Under the pieces are notes generated by a model. The model was not told where the DNA came from, ran no database searches, and saw only the letters and a list, made by a program, of their open reading frames with translations. A stretch of 64,000 nt of DNA from Gracilaria gracilis (lineage: Eukaryota; Rhodophyta; Florideophyceae; Gracilariales; Gracilariaceae): the NCBI GenBank assembly GCA_030374805.1, contig JARGSG010000001.1, forward strand, positions 992,001 to 1,056,000. Reading direction: 5' to 3'. The first letter of the stretch is position 1; each line of letters starts with the position of its first letter. This document shows, piece after piece, positions 50,238-60,476 of the stretch. The translations under genes and the position numbers were made by a program.

Positions 50238-51328
50238 TTACTGACGTCCCCCGCGACTGTAATGCACGTGCTCACCGCCTTCGCCTCCTCGTTGCTCCTT
50301 CTGGGGCGTCTGCGGCATCTGCTTGGTATCTCTAGTGGCCGGCTGCGTCATTTGCTGCGTCTGCTGTGCCTGCTGCGTCTGCTGCGTCTGTTGCGTCTGC
50401 TGCGCCTGCTGCGTCTGTTGCGTCTGCTGCGCCTGCTGCGCCTGCTGCTGCGCCTGCCGCGCCTGCTGCGCCTTCCTGTGCAGCAGCGCCTTGTGGCGCC
50501 GGTCGTTGGTGCGGCCGTAGATGAAGCACTGCGCGCGCGCGGGGCAGCTGTGAGATTGAGCGTCAGCGGGTCAGTGCGTCATGTGGCGAGCGGCGTGTGG
50601 TGGCGGGCGTGGGGGGGGAGCGCGCGTGCAACTTACGTCTGTCGGCAGTGTGTACACTCCCATTGCGAGCCTTCTCGTATGGCCGAGTGCCAGTCCCACT
50701 CAAAGTGGTCGAAGCACCTCTCGCACACCACTTTACGACAGCTGCCGCGTGCTAACCGCCAGCACGCCACCATTGGTACCTTCTCCGCTCTGCGTAGACA
50801 GATGTGACAGAAGCGCGATGCTTGCGTGCCCTTCCTCCCTCCGCTGCTGCTTGTTAACTTGCCGTCAACAATGATCCCGCCGCTTTGCTCCGCCTGTTTG
50901 TTCGCTCTTCGCTGTAATGTCACGCGTCGCTTGCCGCCGTACCCTGTGTTGGATGTGTGTGCTTGCGTATCGGACACACAGTCCATCAGTAATGTGTGCG
51001 CCTGTTGCATTACTTCCTCCCCGTCGTCACCGGTTGTGTCGCCAGCGTACGCCTCACCACCCGTCCCGCTTCCCGACCACCGCAGCTCAGGTAGGTCTGG
51101 AAACCTGTTGTTCCAGTCAGCTAGCGCAGCATCCACACACTTCGCCTGTTTGGTGCTGTCCCCGACCACGCTGTTGTGAATGAACAGCGAGGTGCCGTTC
51201 CACTCAGCGCCGCGGGAGCCGAACGAATTGTCGTCCACAATCTTGTCCAACAACCCTGTGCTTTGTACCTTGCACGACTCGATTGTGCAAACAACTGGCA
51301 TCGATCCATACTCGAACACATACTTCAT
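50238..51328 (-). CDS. 4CXXC_R1 zinc-finger protein with Q-rich tail (2 exons)
   Basis: Exons 51328-50637 and 50547-50238 join across an 89-nt intron (GTAAGT donor, CTGAC branch-like site) to 333 residues. The first ~175 residues are acidic with no known motif. The zinc region FCHICLRRAEKVPMV..., KVVCERCF, and WECTHCRQ, continuing CPARAQC in exon 2, matches the zf-4CXXC_R1 domain of plant and fungal regulators and animal CDCA7, and is split by the intron. The tail is Gln-rich: repeats of AQQ/TQQ encoded by CAG-rich DNA (about 50352-50466). CDCA7-type proteins guide a chromatin remodeller to methylated DNA; that role is inference here. The start may lie in an upstream exon. Confidence 0.72.
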
Positions 51329-52022
51329 CGTACAGCGCACCCTGAGTGAGCCTGATGCCTCTCACACTTGTTGCTCTAGCGAATCGTGCCAAAGTTTGCC
51401 ATGACGCTGTTGGCAGTGCCACTTTGAGAAGGAGCAGGTCGCTTCACTCTGAAACCAGCTCCCTTTATCGTCTCTGTGCTGCTCCACGGCTGGAGCCATG
51501 AATGCATGTGCTCTTTTATAGCTCGCTGCCTCACGCGCGCTTGCTCTGCTCCTGCTCTTCGGGAGCAGCCCAACGGCGCGCCCAACGGCGCGTCCGCCCG
51601 CGACTCTTCGATTGCCGTCACGGAATGCAAACTTTATTTCCTACTTGTCACCCGCATGTGATGAGAATGCACTCTGTCGTAAAAGTACTTTCAGATACGC
51701 CGTGGCTGTGGTTACAGGGACAGTCCCTATTATTTCGTCACCTCTGCATGCTCGAAGCAAATGTCCTGAATTCTCATGGTGATTCAAAGCTCTTCGGAAC
51801 ACGATGGGAAGGCTGCTTGGTGAAGTACCGTGTACATGTTTGTAATTGTTTTGGCTCTCCAACACGCATGATGTGGTGCATGTGTTGAGAGAGAGAGGGG
51901 CCTTTATTTCAGGAAATAAGGACAAGCGTTAATCACGCCGACGTGGCAGCGTGTGGGTGCATGTGAAACGTCCAGCGCCGACGATTTACGGCAGCAGCTG
52001 TCAATTGTAGAACAATTCGTTC
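51329..52022. other. Intergenic stretch left of the Harbinger element
   Basis: About 690 bases with the 5' region of the R1-finger gene and a short GA run near 51886. No supported gene. It ends at the TAA target site used by the transposon. Confidence 0.5.
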
Positions 52023-52171
52023 TAAGGGCATCTCCACCCAGAGCACTCTATAACGGTAAAACGCTATAATGCGTGCAAACGTGGGCGTGTTTAATTGGCA
52101 GGCAGTATAACAGCTTACCGGCATACCGCCAAAGTAATGGTCATCTCCACCGGCGGTTTTGCGTCGCAAAG

Positions 52172-53605
52172 ATGCCGCTAGTGGTCGCCACAAACATTGG
52201 CAACATGGAAGCATCCGTTTTGGACGATACTCTGCCATTTGCAAGCATAGCCGCATCATTTACTACACTCCTTGTAGCGGCTCTCAGTATTCGTAGGAGG
52301 ATAAAAAAACGCCGCTTATCGAAAAGAAAGCATGGTGGCTCAGAAGTTGGGAAAGCTCCAAACCGTGATATTGGCCGCCAATGTGCAGCAAGATATATTG
52401 AAGATGCCTACTTTACCCCAAGCACGTTAATTAACCCTTCCACTGGACTATTAGGCCCTGTATTTACCGAAAAGGTATTTGAAAGAAGATTCCCGATGCC
52501 ACGGTCTGTATACGATCGAGTATATGCTGGAATTGTTGAATCCGATATATACTTCTCTGAACGCAAACATTGTTGCGGCCAAAAATCGGCTACTACCCAT
52601 CAAAAACTAATTGCCGCTCTCCGGCAACTGAGCTTAGGCATTGGAGCGGATGCTTTATGTGAGTTCACAAGACTATCAGAATCTACAAATCATGAATGTC
52701 GAAAGCGTTTTGTACGCGCCGTTTGCGACAAATTTGGTGGCGAATACTTGAGAAGGCCAAACGAATCTGATATAAAGACCATAATGGAAAAGCACGCAAA
52801 GCTTGGATTTCCTGGGGCACTGGGATCTCTTGATTGCTCCGGTTGGAAGTTGCACCGCGGTTCAGTCGCGGAGCAACGACGAAACATCGGTAAATCAGGA
52901 GATCCAGAAATGCGTCTGGAAACTGTCTGTGATGACCGTTTGTGGATCTGGCATTTGAAGTTTGGCTTCCCTGGTGCCATGAACGACCTTAACATTCTCG
53001 ACTGTTCCCCTCTTTTTACTGACGTACGTAGTGGCGCATGGCCTTCTTATAAGCCAGAATTTACCATGGATGGGCATCTAATTGATTGGTTTTATTGGGT
53101 AGTGGATGGCATATATCCCCCCTTTCGAATCTTTCTGAAAAAAATACCGTACCCATCAACGAAGAGGGAAAAAACATTTGCGAAAGCTCAGGAAGCCTTT
53201 CGAAAGTCTGTCGAACGTGTCTATGCAGTGCTTTTCAGTCATTGGAACATTCTTGCGAACCCGTCTCGCTTATGGTACACGGAGGACATGCAAAACATTA
53301 TTACAGCTTGTACAATACTTCATAATATGATTGTCGAAGCCAGAGACATCGACGGGCATATGGGTACAGTTAACATTGTCAGTATTGACCCTGATGCTGC
53401 AGTGGTTCCCGTGAGATCCTTTTCTGCTCCTCTTGAGACATATGAAAGTTCAGACTTTTATCGCTCTCATACTGACAGTACTGAAGATGAAAATGACCAC
53501 CAACTACTAACTAACGCGCTGGCTGACGCAATATGGGGTAGGTTTGGAAAAGGTGAGCTCGATGAATACCTAGAGGATCATGGAAGTGGCAACATTTCTC
53601 TTTGA
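52172..53605 (+). CDS. Harbinger transposase (DDE_Tnp_4)
   Basis: From the ATG at 52172 the frame gives 477 residues, fully open. An N-terminal hydrophobic stretch and basic RRRIKKRRLSKRK are followed by the helical Harbinger N-domain. The catalytic core has D221 in LGSLDCSGWKLHRG, a second Asp region GAMNDLNILDCS (about 272-278), the YWVVDGIYPPF strand, and E348 in SVERVYAVLFSHWNI, then ACTILHNMIVEARD, the family's ILHNM mark. The acidic C-terminus ends in the 28-bp overlap with the partner gene. It should cut and insert the element at TAA/TTA sites, but only with the partner protein in the nucleus. An alternative start is the ATG at 52205. Confidence 0.9.
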   Translation: MPLVVATNIGNMEASVLDDTLPFASIAASFTTLLVAALSIRRRIKKRRLSKRKHGGSEVGKAPNRDIGRQCAARYIEDAYFTPSTLINPSTGLLGPVFTEKVFERRFPMPRSVYDRVYAGIVESDIYFSERKHCCGQKSATTHQKLIAALRQLSLGIGADALCEFTRLSESTNHECRKRFVRAVCDKFGGEYLRRPNESDIKTIMEKHAKLGFPGALGSLDCSGWKLHRGSVAEQRRNIGKSGDPEMRLETVCDDRLWIWHLKFGFPGAMNDLNILDCSPLFTDVRSGAWPSYKPEFTMDGHLIDWFYWVVDGIYPPFRIFLKKIPYPSTKREKTFAKAQEAFRKSVERVYAVLFSHWNILANPSRLWYTEDMQNIITACTILHNMIVEARDIDGHMGTVNIVSIDPDAAVVPVRSFSAPLETYESSDFYRSHTDSTEDENDHQLLTNALADAIWGRFGKGELDEYLEDHGSGNISL

Positions 53606-54792
53606 TAATCACTGTTTGCTGTAGAGCGTTCCGTGTTCCTTCCGCCTTGGTTTTCATCATGTTGTTCTTGAAGCAGTTTACGGAGTCTCTTTTTCTTTAG
53701 TGCGCTTCTGTACTGCTTGCTTTCCTCATCGTCATCATTAAACAGTACCCGCACTGCTTCCAGTTCGTCGGCTTCTTTACGCAGATCATAGTCTCTGTCG
53801 CATTGCTTTTTATTGATAACTGCGCGCGAGTTCGCTGCTTTAAGCGAAGCGCTACTAGCTTCGGTGAACCCCTTTGTCCAAGAATCCAACGCAGACTGCA
53901 GTGCCACATCTTCTTTTGCTGCTTCCTTCTTAGCTTTCTTTGCGCTCTTGGCCGCCTTGACACCCATAGGCCGTTTACGTTGTGCCGCTTTTCCAGATGC
54001 ATCCTCCCTCTCTTCACCGCTTTTTATGGCTTTACCCGCGTCCTGAGCTCCATCATCGGCTCCTCCGCTTGCTCCTGCGATATCTGGATCACACTGCTCG
54101 CTCTGGTTGTGTTCTAGTGGAACAGGATCAAGCTCCGTCGTGTGCTTGTTCAACCAATCGAATGTCTTTGGGAAGGGAAACCGTTTCCCAATTATGTAGT
54201 TCGGATTGCAAAAGACATCATAGAAATGTGACACCTTGATAACCTTATTGTAGAGCCCTACTGCGCATCGCATTTTGTCAGACTCCGAGGGATTGCCAGT
54301 AAATCGATGAGCCTCGACGAGTCGCAAGCATCCTCGTAATTTCCGACATATAGCCAAGCTCTTCTGGCCTTGCTCCGCAACGCTGCGACCCGACCTGCTT
54401 CTCCACACGTCAATTTTCTCCCTATCGCTTAGTTCAGAATATGTACTGCTCAACACGCTCAGCAAGCGATCAAACTCAAGTTTTAACTGCGAGTGCCAGT
54501 GCACTCTCTTCTGCTTTGACCCATTAATTGAAGCGTCTGGTAGTCTCACAGTTGCCTTCACAGCACCCAACGTATCCAAGTCACGCCATTGTGGCTGTTT
54601 GCCGCGGCTACCTCTTTTCTGTGGCTGTGGTAGCAACCGTTTCTGAATCTCCGTAGAACTCTGCGGCGCTCCTGCGGATGTTTGTTGCCGCTTTTCAGTG
54701 GATGCGCTCTCAGCATCTGGCTGCACGGACTCCTGAAAAGCATGATCTGCAACAGACGGTTCTTGTTGACAACTGTTCGGTGTGGCTGACAT
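53578..54792 (-). CDS. Harbinger partner protein (Myb/NAM-associated type)
   Basis: From the ATG at 54792 the frame gives 404 residues. The middle (about 145-240) is a Myb/trihelix-like domain, ending in a conserved FDWLNKHTTELDP strand-helix. The RKRPMGVKAAKSAKKAKKE motif near 300 matches the RPxGxKAAK motif of NAM-associated proteins carried by Harbinger elements in plants and algae. A coiled C-terminus with LRKEADELEAV follows. In characterised elements this protein binds the subterminal DNA and brings the transposase into the nucleus. Its 3' end overlaps the transposase 3' end by 28 bases on the opposite strand. Confidence 0.85.
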   Translation of the reverse strand: MSATPNSCQQEPSVADHAFQESVQPDAESASTEKRQQTSAGAPQSSTEIQKRLLPQPQKRGSRGKQPQWRDLDTLGAVKATVRLPDASINGSKQKRVHWHSQLKLEFDRLLSVLSSTYSELSDREKIDVWRSRSGRSVAEQGQKSLAICRKLRGCLRLVEAHRFTGNPSESDKMRCAVGLYNKVIKVSHFYDVFCNPNYIIGKRFPFPKTFDWLNKHTTELDPVPLEHNQSEQCDPDIAGASGGADDGAQDAGKAIKSGEEREDASGKAAQRKRPMGVKAAKSAKKAKKEAAKEDVALQSALDSWTKGFTEASSASLKAANSRAVINKKQCDRDYDLRKEADELEAVRVLFNDDDEESKQYRSALKKKRLRKLLQEQHDENQGGRNTERSTANSDYQREMLPLP

Positions 54793-55877
54793 ACTCTCAG
54801 GTGGCACGGCGGTACGACGGCGGAGAGGTGGTCTCAGAAAGGCAGATTCCCTGTGGCGCGGTGGCGTGCCTCGCAGTGGCTCACCGGCTTTGGAGCGATT
54901 CCGTTGTGCGGGGGGGCAGCAGTGGTGAAGGAATGGCGCTAGAAAGCAAATCACTTGCAATCACGTGGTTAGGTTGGGATCTCGCGGCTGCCGCTGGAAA
55001 CTTTCCAATCGGTGCTATGGTATGCGCTCAGCGCACCTGCGTGTTTGTAAAATACGTCTGTTCCCTAGCGAACGGGAAGAGTTGCAACGCAACAGAAACG
55101 ACGTGGTGGAAGTCAAGCGACGTGACGGAGCAGAACGGATGCAAAAATGGGTGGCGTCACTGTGCTGCAGAGAAGGAGCGGGTGATTCTGGGGTGAAGCA
55201 GAGCGTTCGCTTCTTGTACAGGAGCAGAGCCAAGGAGAATTATTTCAGTGGTGCGCGGAGACTGCCCAAGAGCAAAATAACTGAGGTAAGTTGGGGTCGG
55301 CGAGGGCAAGGTAAGTGATTCCTGTCGCCCAATGGCAATGACGCAGCACGCAAGATGGCTCTCACAGAACAAACGCCATAGGGTGGTGTCGAAGGCTCGT
55401 TTTTGGAGTTAAGATTGTGCGATGGTCTGAGTTAGAAAGAGCGCGTTACCACAAGGGTAGTCTGGCTGTATGAGAACACTTTGGCAAATCAGAGATGGCC
55501 ATACGCCGCAGAAACCATGTGATTCTGCGATAGATTGGTACAGCGCAAACGGTGAGTTATTGCGGTAGATAAATAGCTGCTTGGAGCAGATAAGGAGCCG
55601 TGACAGATTGGGCCGGTCTGGGGGATGGATAGCGGCGCGCTAGTTTTGGAGTGGCGCGGCGAAGGCGGAAAGTGCACTGGGTTGTATTGTGGGGCGTGGC
55701 AGGTGCGGTGTTGTAGTGCGGGAGTACCTGCGGAAGAGATGCGGCGCGTGGGCGTGGGAGCTTTGCAAGTGGTGGGGTGAAGATAATGGAGGGCAAGTGT
55801 CAAGGACAGAATCAAAGAATTGAACTTCTGTCATGGCAACAAGCCATTGGCTCGAAAGTGTATCCTGTTATCGCCAG

Positions 55878-55911
55878 AACTCTCGCTAAAATTGAATTTT
55901 TAGCGAGAGTT
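55878..55911. repeat. Hairpin inside the Harbinger right flank
   Basis: Arms AACTCTCGCTAAAA (55878-55891) and TTTTAGCGAGAGTT (55898-55911) are exact complements around a 6-nt loop. It lies about 140 bp inside the right end, where subterminal binding sites for the partner protein or a transcription stop would be expected. Confidence 0.85.
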
Positions 55912-56049
55912 TTGGGGGTCCGAAAGCGTTTGTCGTTGTCGTTACCGTTTGCCAACGCCCGGTGGAGAAGCGAAATGCTCATGGCCGCCAAAATCTCCGA
56001 CATAAATTGTCGTTTTACTGTTTTGCAGGGACGGGTGGAGATGCCCTAA

Positions 56050-57054
56050 GCGCAGGACCAAGGAGTGGTAAAGGGTTACTCATTGACGGGGTTTCAGCCG
56101 CGTACGTTGCTGGCGTACTCCGCAACGCGGCGAGAAAAGCGTCTTCCGGACTCTCCCAGGCCGCCGTGAACGTCGAAGCCGAACGGAACGAATTCGACGT
56201 TATTGGTGGCACAAAGCGCGCTGTAATTCGAACGATTAGACGCCTCTGCCTTTGTGGCTGCAGCGGCTGCCGTTTTGGACGCTGCTTCCGCAAATCCTCT
56301 GCTGTTGGGGCCAGCTCTCCCCGCCGGCGCAATTGGAAACAGATACTGGAGATTTAAATACGTTCATTTACATATCCAATTTTGCAGATATTACTGCCAA
56401 CCAAGACACAAACTTATCGTCATTATATACTCTGTTGTGCAATTTGGAACAGGCTCCGCCTCTGCGCATCTCGTTACCGTTGCTCTCAGCAAGAGGAACC
56501 AACACCTCCGCGACTGTTCTGTTGCTGTCAAGAGCCCCTAAGACGGGTTTAGCGCCTTAATCTCGATGATGGCGTCTTGGCCAAGGCGCTATCGGAAAAT
56601 CTTCAAACAGTAACACTTTTGCTTCGCTTTTGTTCCTTTCGGCGTCTTCACCGGCCCCGGCCCAGTATTTTTTATTATTGCTTTGTTCTTCAATGCGAAA
56701 GCCCTTCCGTCTTCCTGAAGTCATTTTATTGTCATGCACGACTTCATTGCTTTCAGTTTTATTTCTTTTTTCTAAAAGTCAACAGTTCCGCCTAATTTCC
56801 AGCTCTCAAAAAATCTGTTGCATAATATTTGGAGCGTTGACGTTTCTCACCGCACCGACTTGGTTCCGTAACATTTGTTCCACAAAATAGCGATTCCGAA
56901 CTAGAAGCACCACTCCGACGAGCAAAGTTGAGGGTCGATTAATCGGAGATGTAAAATGATATATCTTCTTCATCAGCAACCTATTTCTACGACTAATGTG
57001 AATTGTTGCCAGTGTTTGCAAGACAAACGTGTCGTGATTAATGAGACACTTACT
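56050..57054. other. Intergenic stretch right of the Harbinger element
   Basis: About 1 kb. The GC-rich first 300 bases are open in several frames, with nothing recognisable. The AT-rich remainder is probably part of the decayed pogo-like element that follows. Confidence 0.45.
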
Positions 57055-57687
57055 CTACAACATTCTGTGGCTCTTAATTTTTTCGCCTTCTCGATCGAGT
57101 GATTGTAAGAAGCGATAATCCACAGGCCACAATCTCGCTTGCCGAAACGCTTTTTTTGCAACTTTTGGTGTAATTGCATGGAACCCAGCCACACCCATCT
57201 TGATAATCTGCATAACACTTTAATGAGAGATGTGTAATTGGCATATCAGCTCATCCCGCCTTTTCCGTATATTAATTTGAAAGGTCTTGTTCACAAATTT
57301 ATCGCAAGGTTGTAAGAAATGTTTAGTGGTCGCTGGAAGCTTGATTACGGAGATGTTCGACCCTTCAAATACCTCCATCAATTTTACACCATCGCTTGAA
57401 CTGTGCCCATCCAGCGTGAAAGGCACGGGGTTTTTTCTTGGAACAATTGTGCTAATATATCGAGTTATGTGTTCGGCGAAACGATGCATACGTTTAGTGG
57501 TAACAGACCCAGTTTTAGTCATGACTATGCATGTGTCTTCGGGGCACCAATTGTAAGCCAAAGCCGGGGACGGAAAGGAAGAACACAAACCACGCCAGCG
57601 GCTACGCACACAAGGTGTTCGGCCTTGCTCCCTATTCGGGAAGAGCAGTGGCAGAACCCTTCGATGAGGCCGACACGTGCGGAGCAC
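57055..57687 (-). pseudogene. Decayed pogo-like DDE transposase
   Basis: The minus-strand frame carries PFTLDGHSSSDGVK (second catalytic Asp region) and LPATTKHFLQPCDKFVNKTFQ (third Asp region with the LPxTTxxLQPxD signature). A TAA at 57222-57220 then interrupts it. The same frame continues to 57055 with MGVAGFHAITPKVAKKAFRQARLWPVDY, matching the helical end of pogo/Tigger transposases. Upstream of about 57600 the frame appears shifted and the DNA-binding domain is not seen. It differs clearly from the copy at 10104, so it is a separate, older family. Confidence 0.75.
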
Positions 57688-58360
57688 AACTTCGGGCGCC
57701 CTCTTCCTGACTTACTAACAGAGGTTGAGGGTGGCAATCGGGGTGCCAAAAGGATGGAATCCACTGCGTGTGGCGTATCCTGCAGCAAAAGCGGCGAGAT
57801 AGAAGGTAGCAAAACAAGCCTCACTGCAGAGCACAGAATCGTGAGAGCGGGGAATAATCCCTAGACAAAAAGGGCAAACTTGTACAACAGGGCGAAGTGT
57901 AACGAAGCCGTAAGACGGAAAAACAGAAAGAGTGTACGAAGGAATGATAAATAAAAAACCTTAACGACGGAGCGGTGCTTTTCAGTCACAGAGAGGAATA
58001 CCTTGTCCGGAGAAGCGGCGATATTCCCCGGGAATGTGGCAGAAGACCGTGCGCAAGCAGAACTCAAGCTAGATCCAAGGTCTCGTTGAGGTTTACTTCC
58101 TGTACAGTGGCGGCAAGTTCCGCAACTTATATGCGGCCGACAAATATCAACTATAATATCTAAGTACCTGGCACACCGACCAACACTACCCACGTGTACC
58201 TTCGTGGCACTCTTGCAACGGCGCATCTGGTAATCAGGCGCGGGCACACACGTGTCACGCTAATCATATCTTGCATATGCGGATCCCTAATCCGAGCCAA
58301 ATAGGCAAATAGACTTCATAATAGTAGGAAGTTCAGTGGAAAATAACAACGGATATATGA
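57688..58360. other. Intergenic stretch, probably decayed transposon
   Basis: No supported gene. Minus-strand frames up to 58247 have a hydrophobic tail but no motif. It could contain the lost 5' part of the pogo-like pseudogene. Confidence 0.4.
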
Positions 58361-60019
58361 GTGGCATCCCCCTCAGTCCCTTCTAAGGGCAATTGCTCTA
58401 CATCTCCTCCTCCTCAGGCTGAAACTTCCGACTCGTTCGGCTTATCACTTCCCATTATGGGCCTATATAATCCGAACTCCGGCGATGAGCATACTGACAA
58501 CTCGAACTCCGACAACTTGGCACTCGTACCATACTTGGCACCTTCGACTCTCATTGACAAAGCGATGCCTACCAACAAAAACAACACCTCCGGTAACCCC
58601 GGTGCTCCCTCGGGTGGGACTGCGCGAATGACAGCTGCTGGAACGCGGTTCCGGTCGGTGCCCTTGTCCCAATCGTCAGGGGCTTCCGCTTTCGGCGCGG
58701 CGTTCGTTGCGACGGCAGCGAATCCTGATCCAGCTCCCGTGTGGGATTGGTTCAATGCCATCGTGCCGACAAATACGGGAGGACGGCCCAGTCTTGGGAG
58801 TCTCCGCGTACGCGATCCTTACCGCCATAGCGGCCTGTTTGCACAAGCCCCGTGGTTCAATGTCGAAGCCGATCGGATTGAAGCATTGATCAACTTTTAC
58901 GCCGTTGACGGTTATCTCCCCGGAGGGCTTCCCGTTAGCGTCGTCCGCTCATGAGACTGGCTTGCTCGTATCACGGTCCATCCAGATTGTCTCTGGTATA
59001 CGAGAAGAGAGAGCCAGGCGTTCGCTTGCCGGGAGATTGCCCGCATTGGGTAGGCGCGACATTTCCGGGCTCCGAACGAGCATCCGGTTCCGTCCCATTA
59101 AGGTTTCGACGTGGCCTACTACCGTACGTTCGGCGAGGTTTAGTACGGAGATCGACTGGTTGTGGTCTTCGACGAGATTGACCGCTATGCGGATGTCGTT
59201 CAGCCTTACCAGGATCTCATCCTGTGGGTTGGTCCGATTCTTTGGGCCGAGTTTCGGTACCTCTGCAAGTTATCGCGGCGCGAGTTCTTCGAAGGCTTCC
59301 GTCACGAGAGAAAGTGGCGACCCCGCTTCGGGATTTTGGTGCCGTACCAATGCTCGGAGGTTGAGCGATTCGCGGGGCGTTCCCGTCAAAGGCGATACGT
59401 TCCGCTGCCATCGTTCTGGCCTGCGGTCGAGGTCCCTCGAGGGTGCCATGTGGAACTCCCCTTATGCCTGACATACGTCGGGTCGTACTACATGAAGAAT
59501 CCGCCGAGCGGCCTTTGGAGCATCCTTGCCACCGAGTGGACTGTCCGTGTCGCGGCGTTCTTCCTCCGGGAGGCGTATGATCACTACCGGCTTTGGTTTG
59601 TGACGGAAATGATTCGCCGGTCCATTCGAAATTTAGACCTCACCGATGTGCTCGGATCCTTCCGCAGCGCGCGGGAAGTGGTGTCCTTGGTGGAGGTCAT
59701 CGACGGTGTCGAGTGGGACTCCGTGTCTGCCAGTCAGGTCTCCGAGGGTATCCGTTGGGTTACAGACCGGTCTCCTGGACGCGATGTCAGCGCTGGCGAC
59801 TTTGTATACTTCGATCCGTGGGAATTGGAGATAGTCACAGCCGCAAAGGCACGGGAGTGGCGTCAGATCGATCAAAATATCCCAGAGAGCCATCCTCGCG
59901 GGTTCGTCTTCGTCGCAGACGAGGAGGACGAGAGCCTTGATGAGGCAGGAAGCCCTATGGACCGGGGAGCGGACCAGCACATCGACGTGATCGACGTTGA
60001 AGTACACTCACGCGAGTGA
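58361..60019 (+). pseudogene. GC-rich ORF with four in-frame stops, unrecognised
   Basis: One frame runs from a stop just before 58361 to a TGA at 60017, interrupted only by TGA 58952, TAG 59051, TAA 59099 and TAG 59141. Either side of these stops it keeps the same frame and protein-like composition (GFDVAYYRTFGEV, then YGDRLVVVFDEIDRYADVV). The N-part is Ser/Pro/Asn-rich; the middle and end are Trp/Arg/Tyr-rich and mixed-charge; the tail is acidic. The first ATG in frame is 58457. About 550 codons without frameshift plus four clustered stops suggest a recently disabled repeat gene. A gag-like or other mobile-element protein is possible, but I recognise no domain. Confidence 0.5.
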
Positions 60020-60476
60020 GTATCAACAATGCACAGGAAATAGGGATACAATGCGCAGCACCCAAGCGGGGACAAAGGAGCGTGCAGCGACGATAACAAC
60101 GGGGCACGAGACAGGCGTGCAGCACCGGTAGCGGCGGCAGAACGACCCTATGGGAAACTAGACGATGAAGAATCGGCTAGGGGGTGCTTCGTCGATGTTC
60201 TCGGAATGCTAGTTTAGTATGCTAGATGGCTAGTTATGAAAATAAAAGTCCGAAAAAACTAGCAATTTCGCAGATTGTGCGCTAGTTGGCAAGGCAAAAA
60301 AGAATTTTTTTGGAAATCGCATTTCCACGTGCCGCAGTTGAACTCCATTTGTTAAGTTGTATGCTAATTTGTAGTTCGTGCGCCACTGCCCGTTACCTCA
60401 CATTCGTCGCAGTCGTCAAAATCACTCAAAAAATTTACTCTCGGGTCACCAGCGCTGGTTTACTCCAACTCGGCAT
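60020..60476. other. AT-richer intergenic stretch with CTAG-rich segment
   Basis: About 60200-60290 contains several close copies of a GCTAGTT/AACTAGC-like motif in both orientations. No gene is supported. Base composition changes sharply at its right end. Confidence 0.5.

Larger units (their letters stand above)
52026..56046. mobile_element. Complete-looking PIF/Harbinger DNA transposon (4,021 bp)
   Basis: The element starts GGGCATCTCCACCC at 52026-52039 and ends with the exact reverse complement GGGTGGAGATGCCC at 56033-56046. It is flanked on both sides by TAA (52023-52025 and 56047-56049), the 3-bp target duplication typical of PIF/Harbinger. Inside are the two genes such elements need: a DDE_4 transposase on the plus strand and a Myb/NAM-like partner on the minus strand, convergent and overlapping. 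Both are open throughout, so this copy could be autonomous or very young. The right ~1.25 kb is non-coding and carries a hairpin. Confidence 0.93.

Noticed and set aside
50172-50807. Leu/Arg- or Cys-rich plus-strand frames
   Set aside because: They are readings of the CAG-rich exon of the minus-strand R1 zinc-finger gene.
58905-59471. Alternative open frames over the stop cluster
   Set aside because: They read as Arg/Ser-rich shadows. The interrupted frame matches the composition and continuity of its flanks better.
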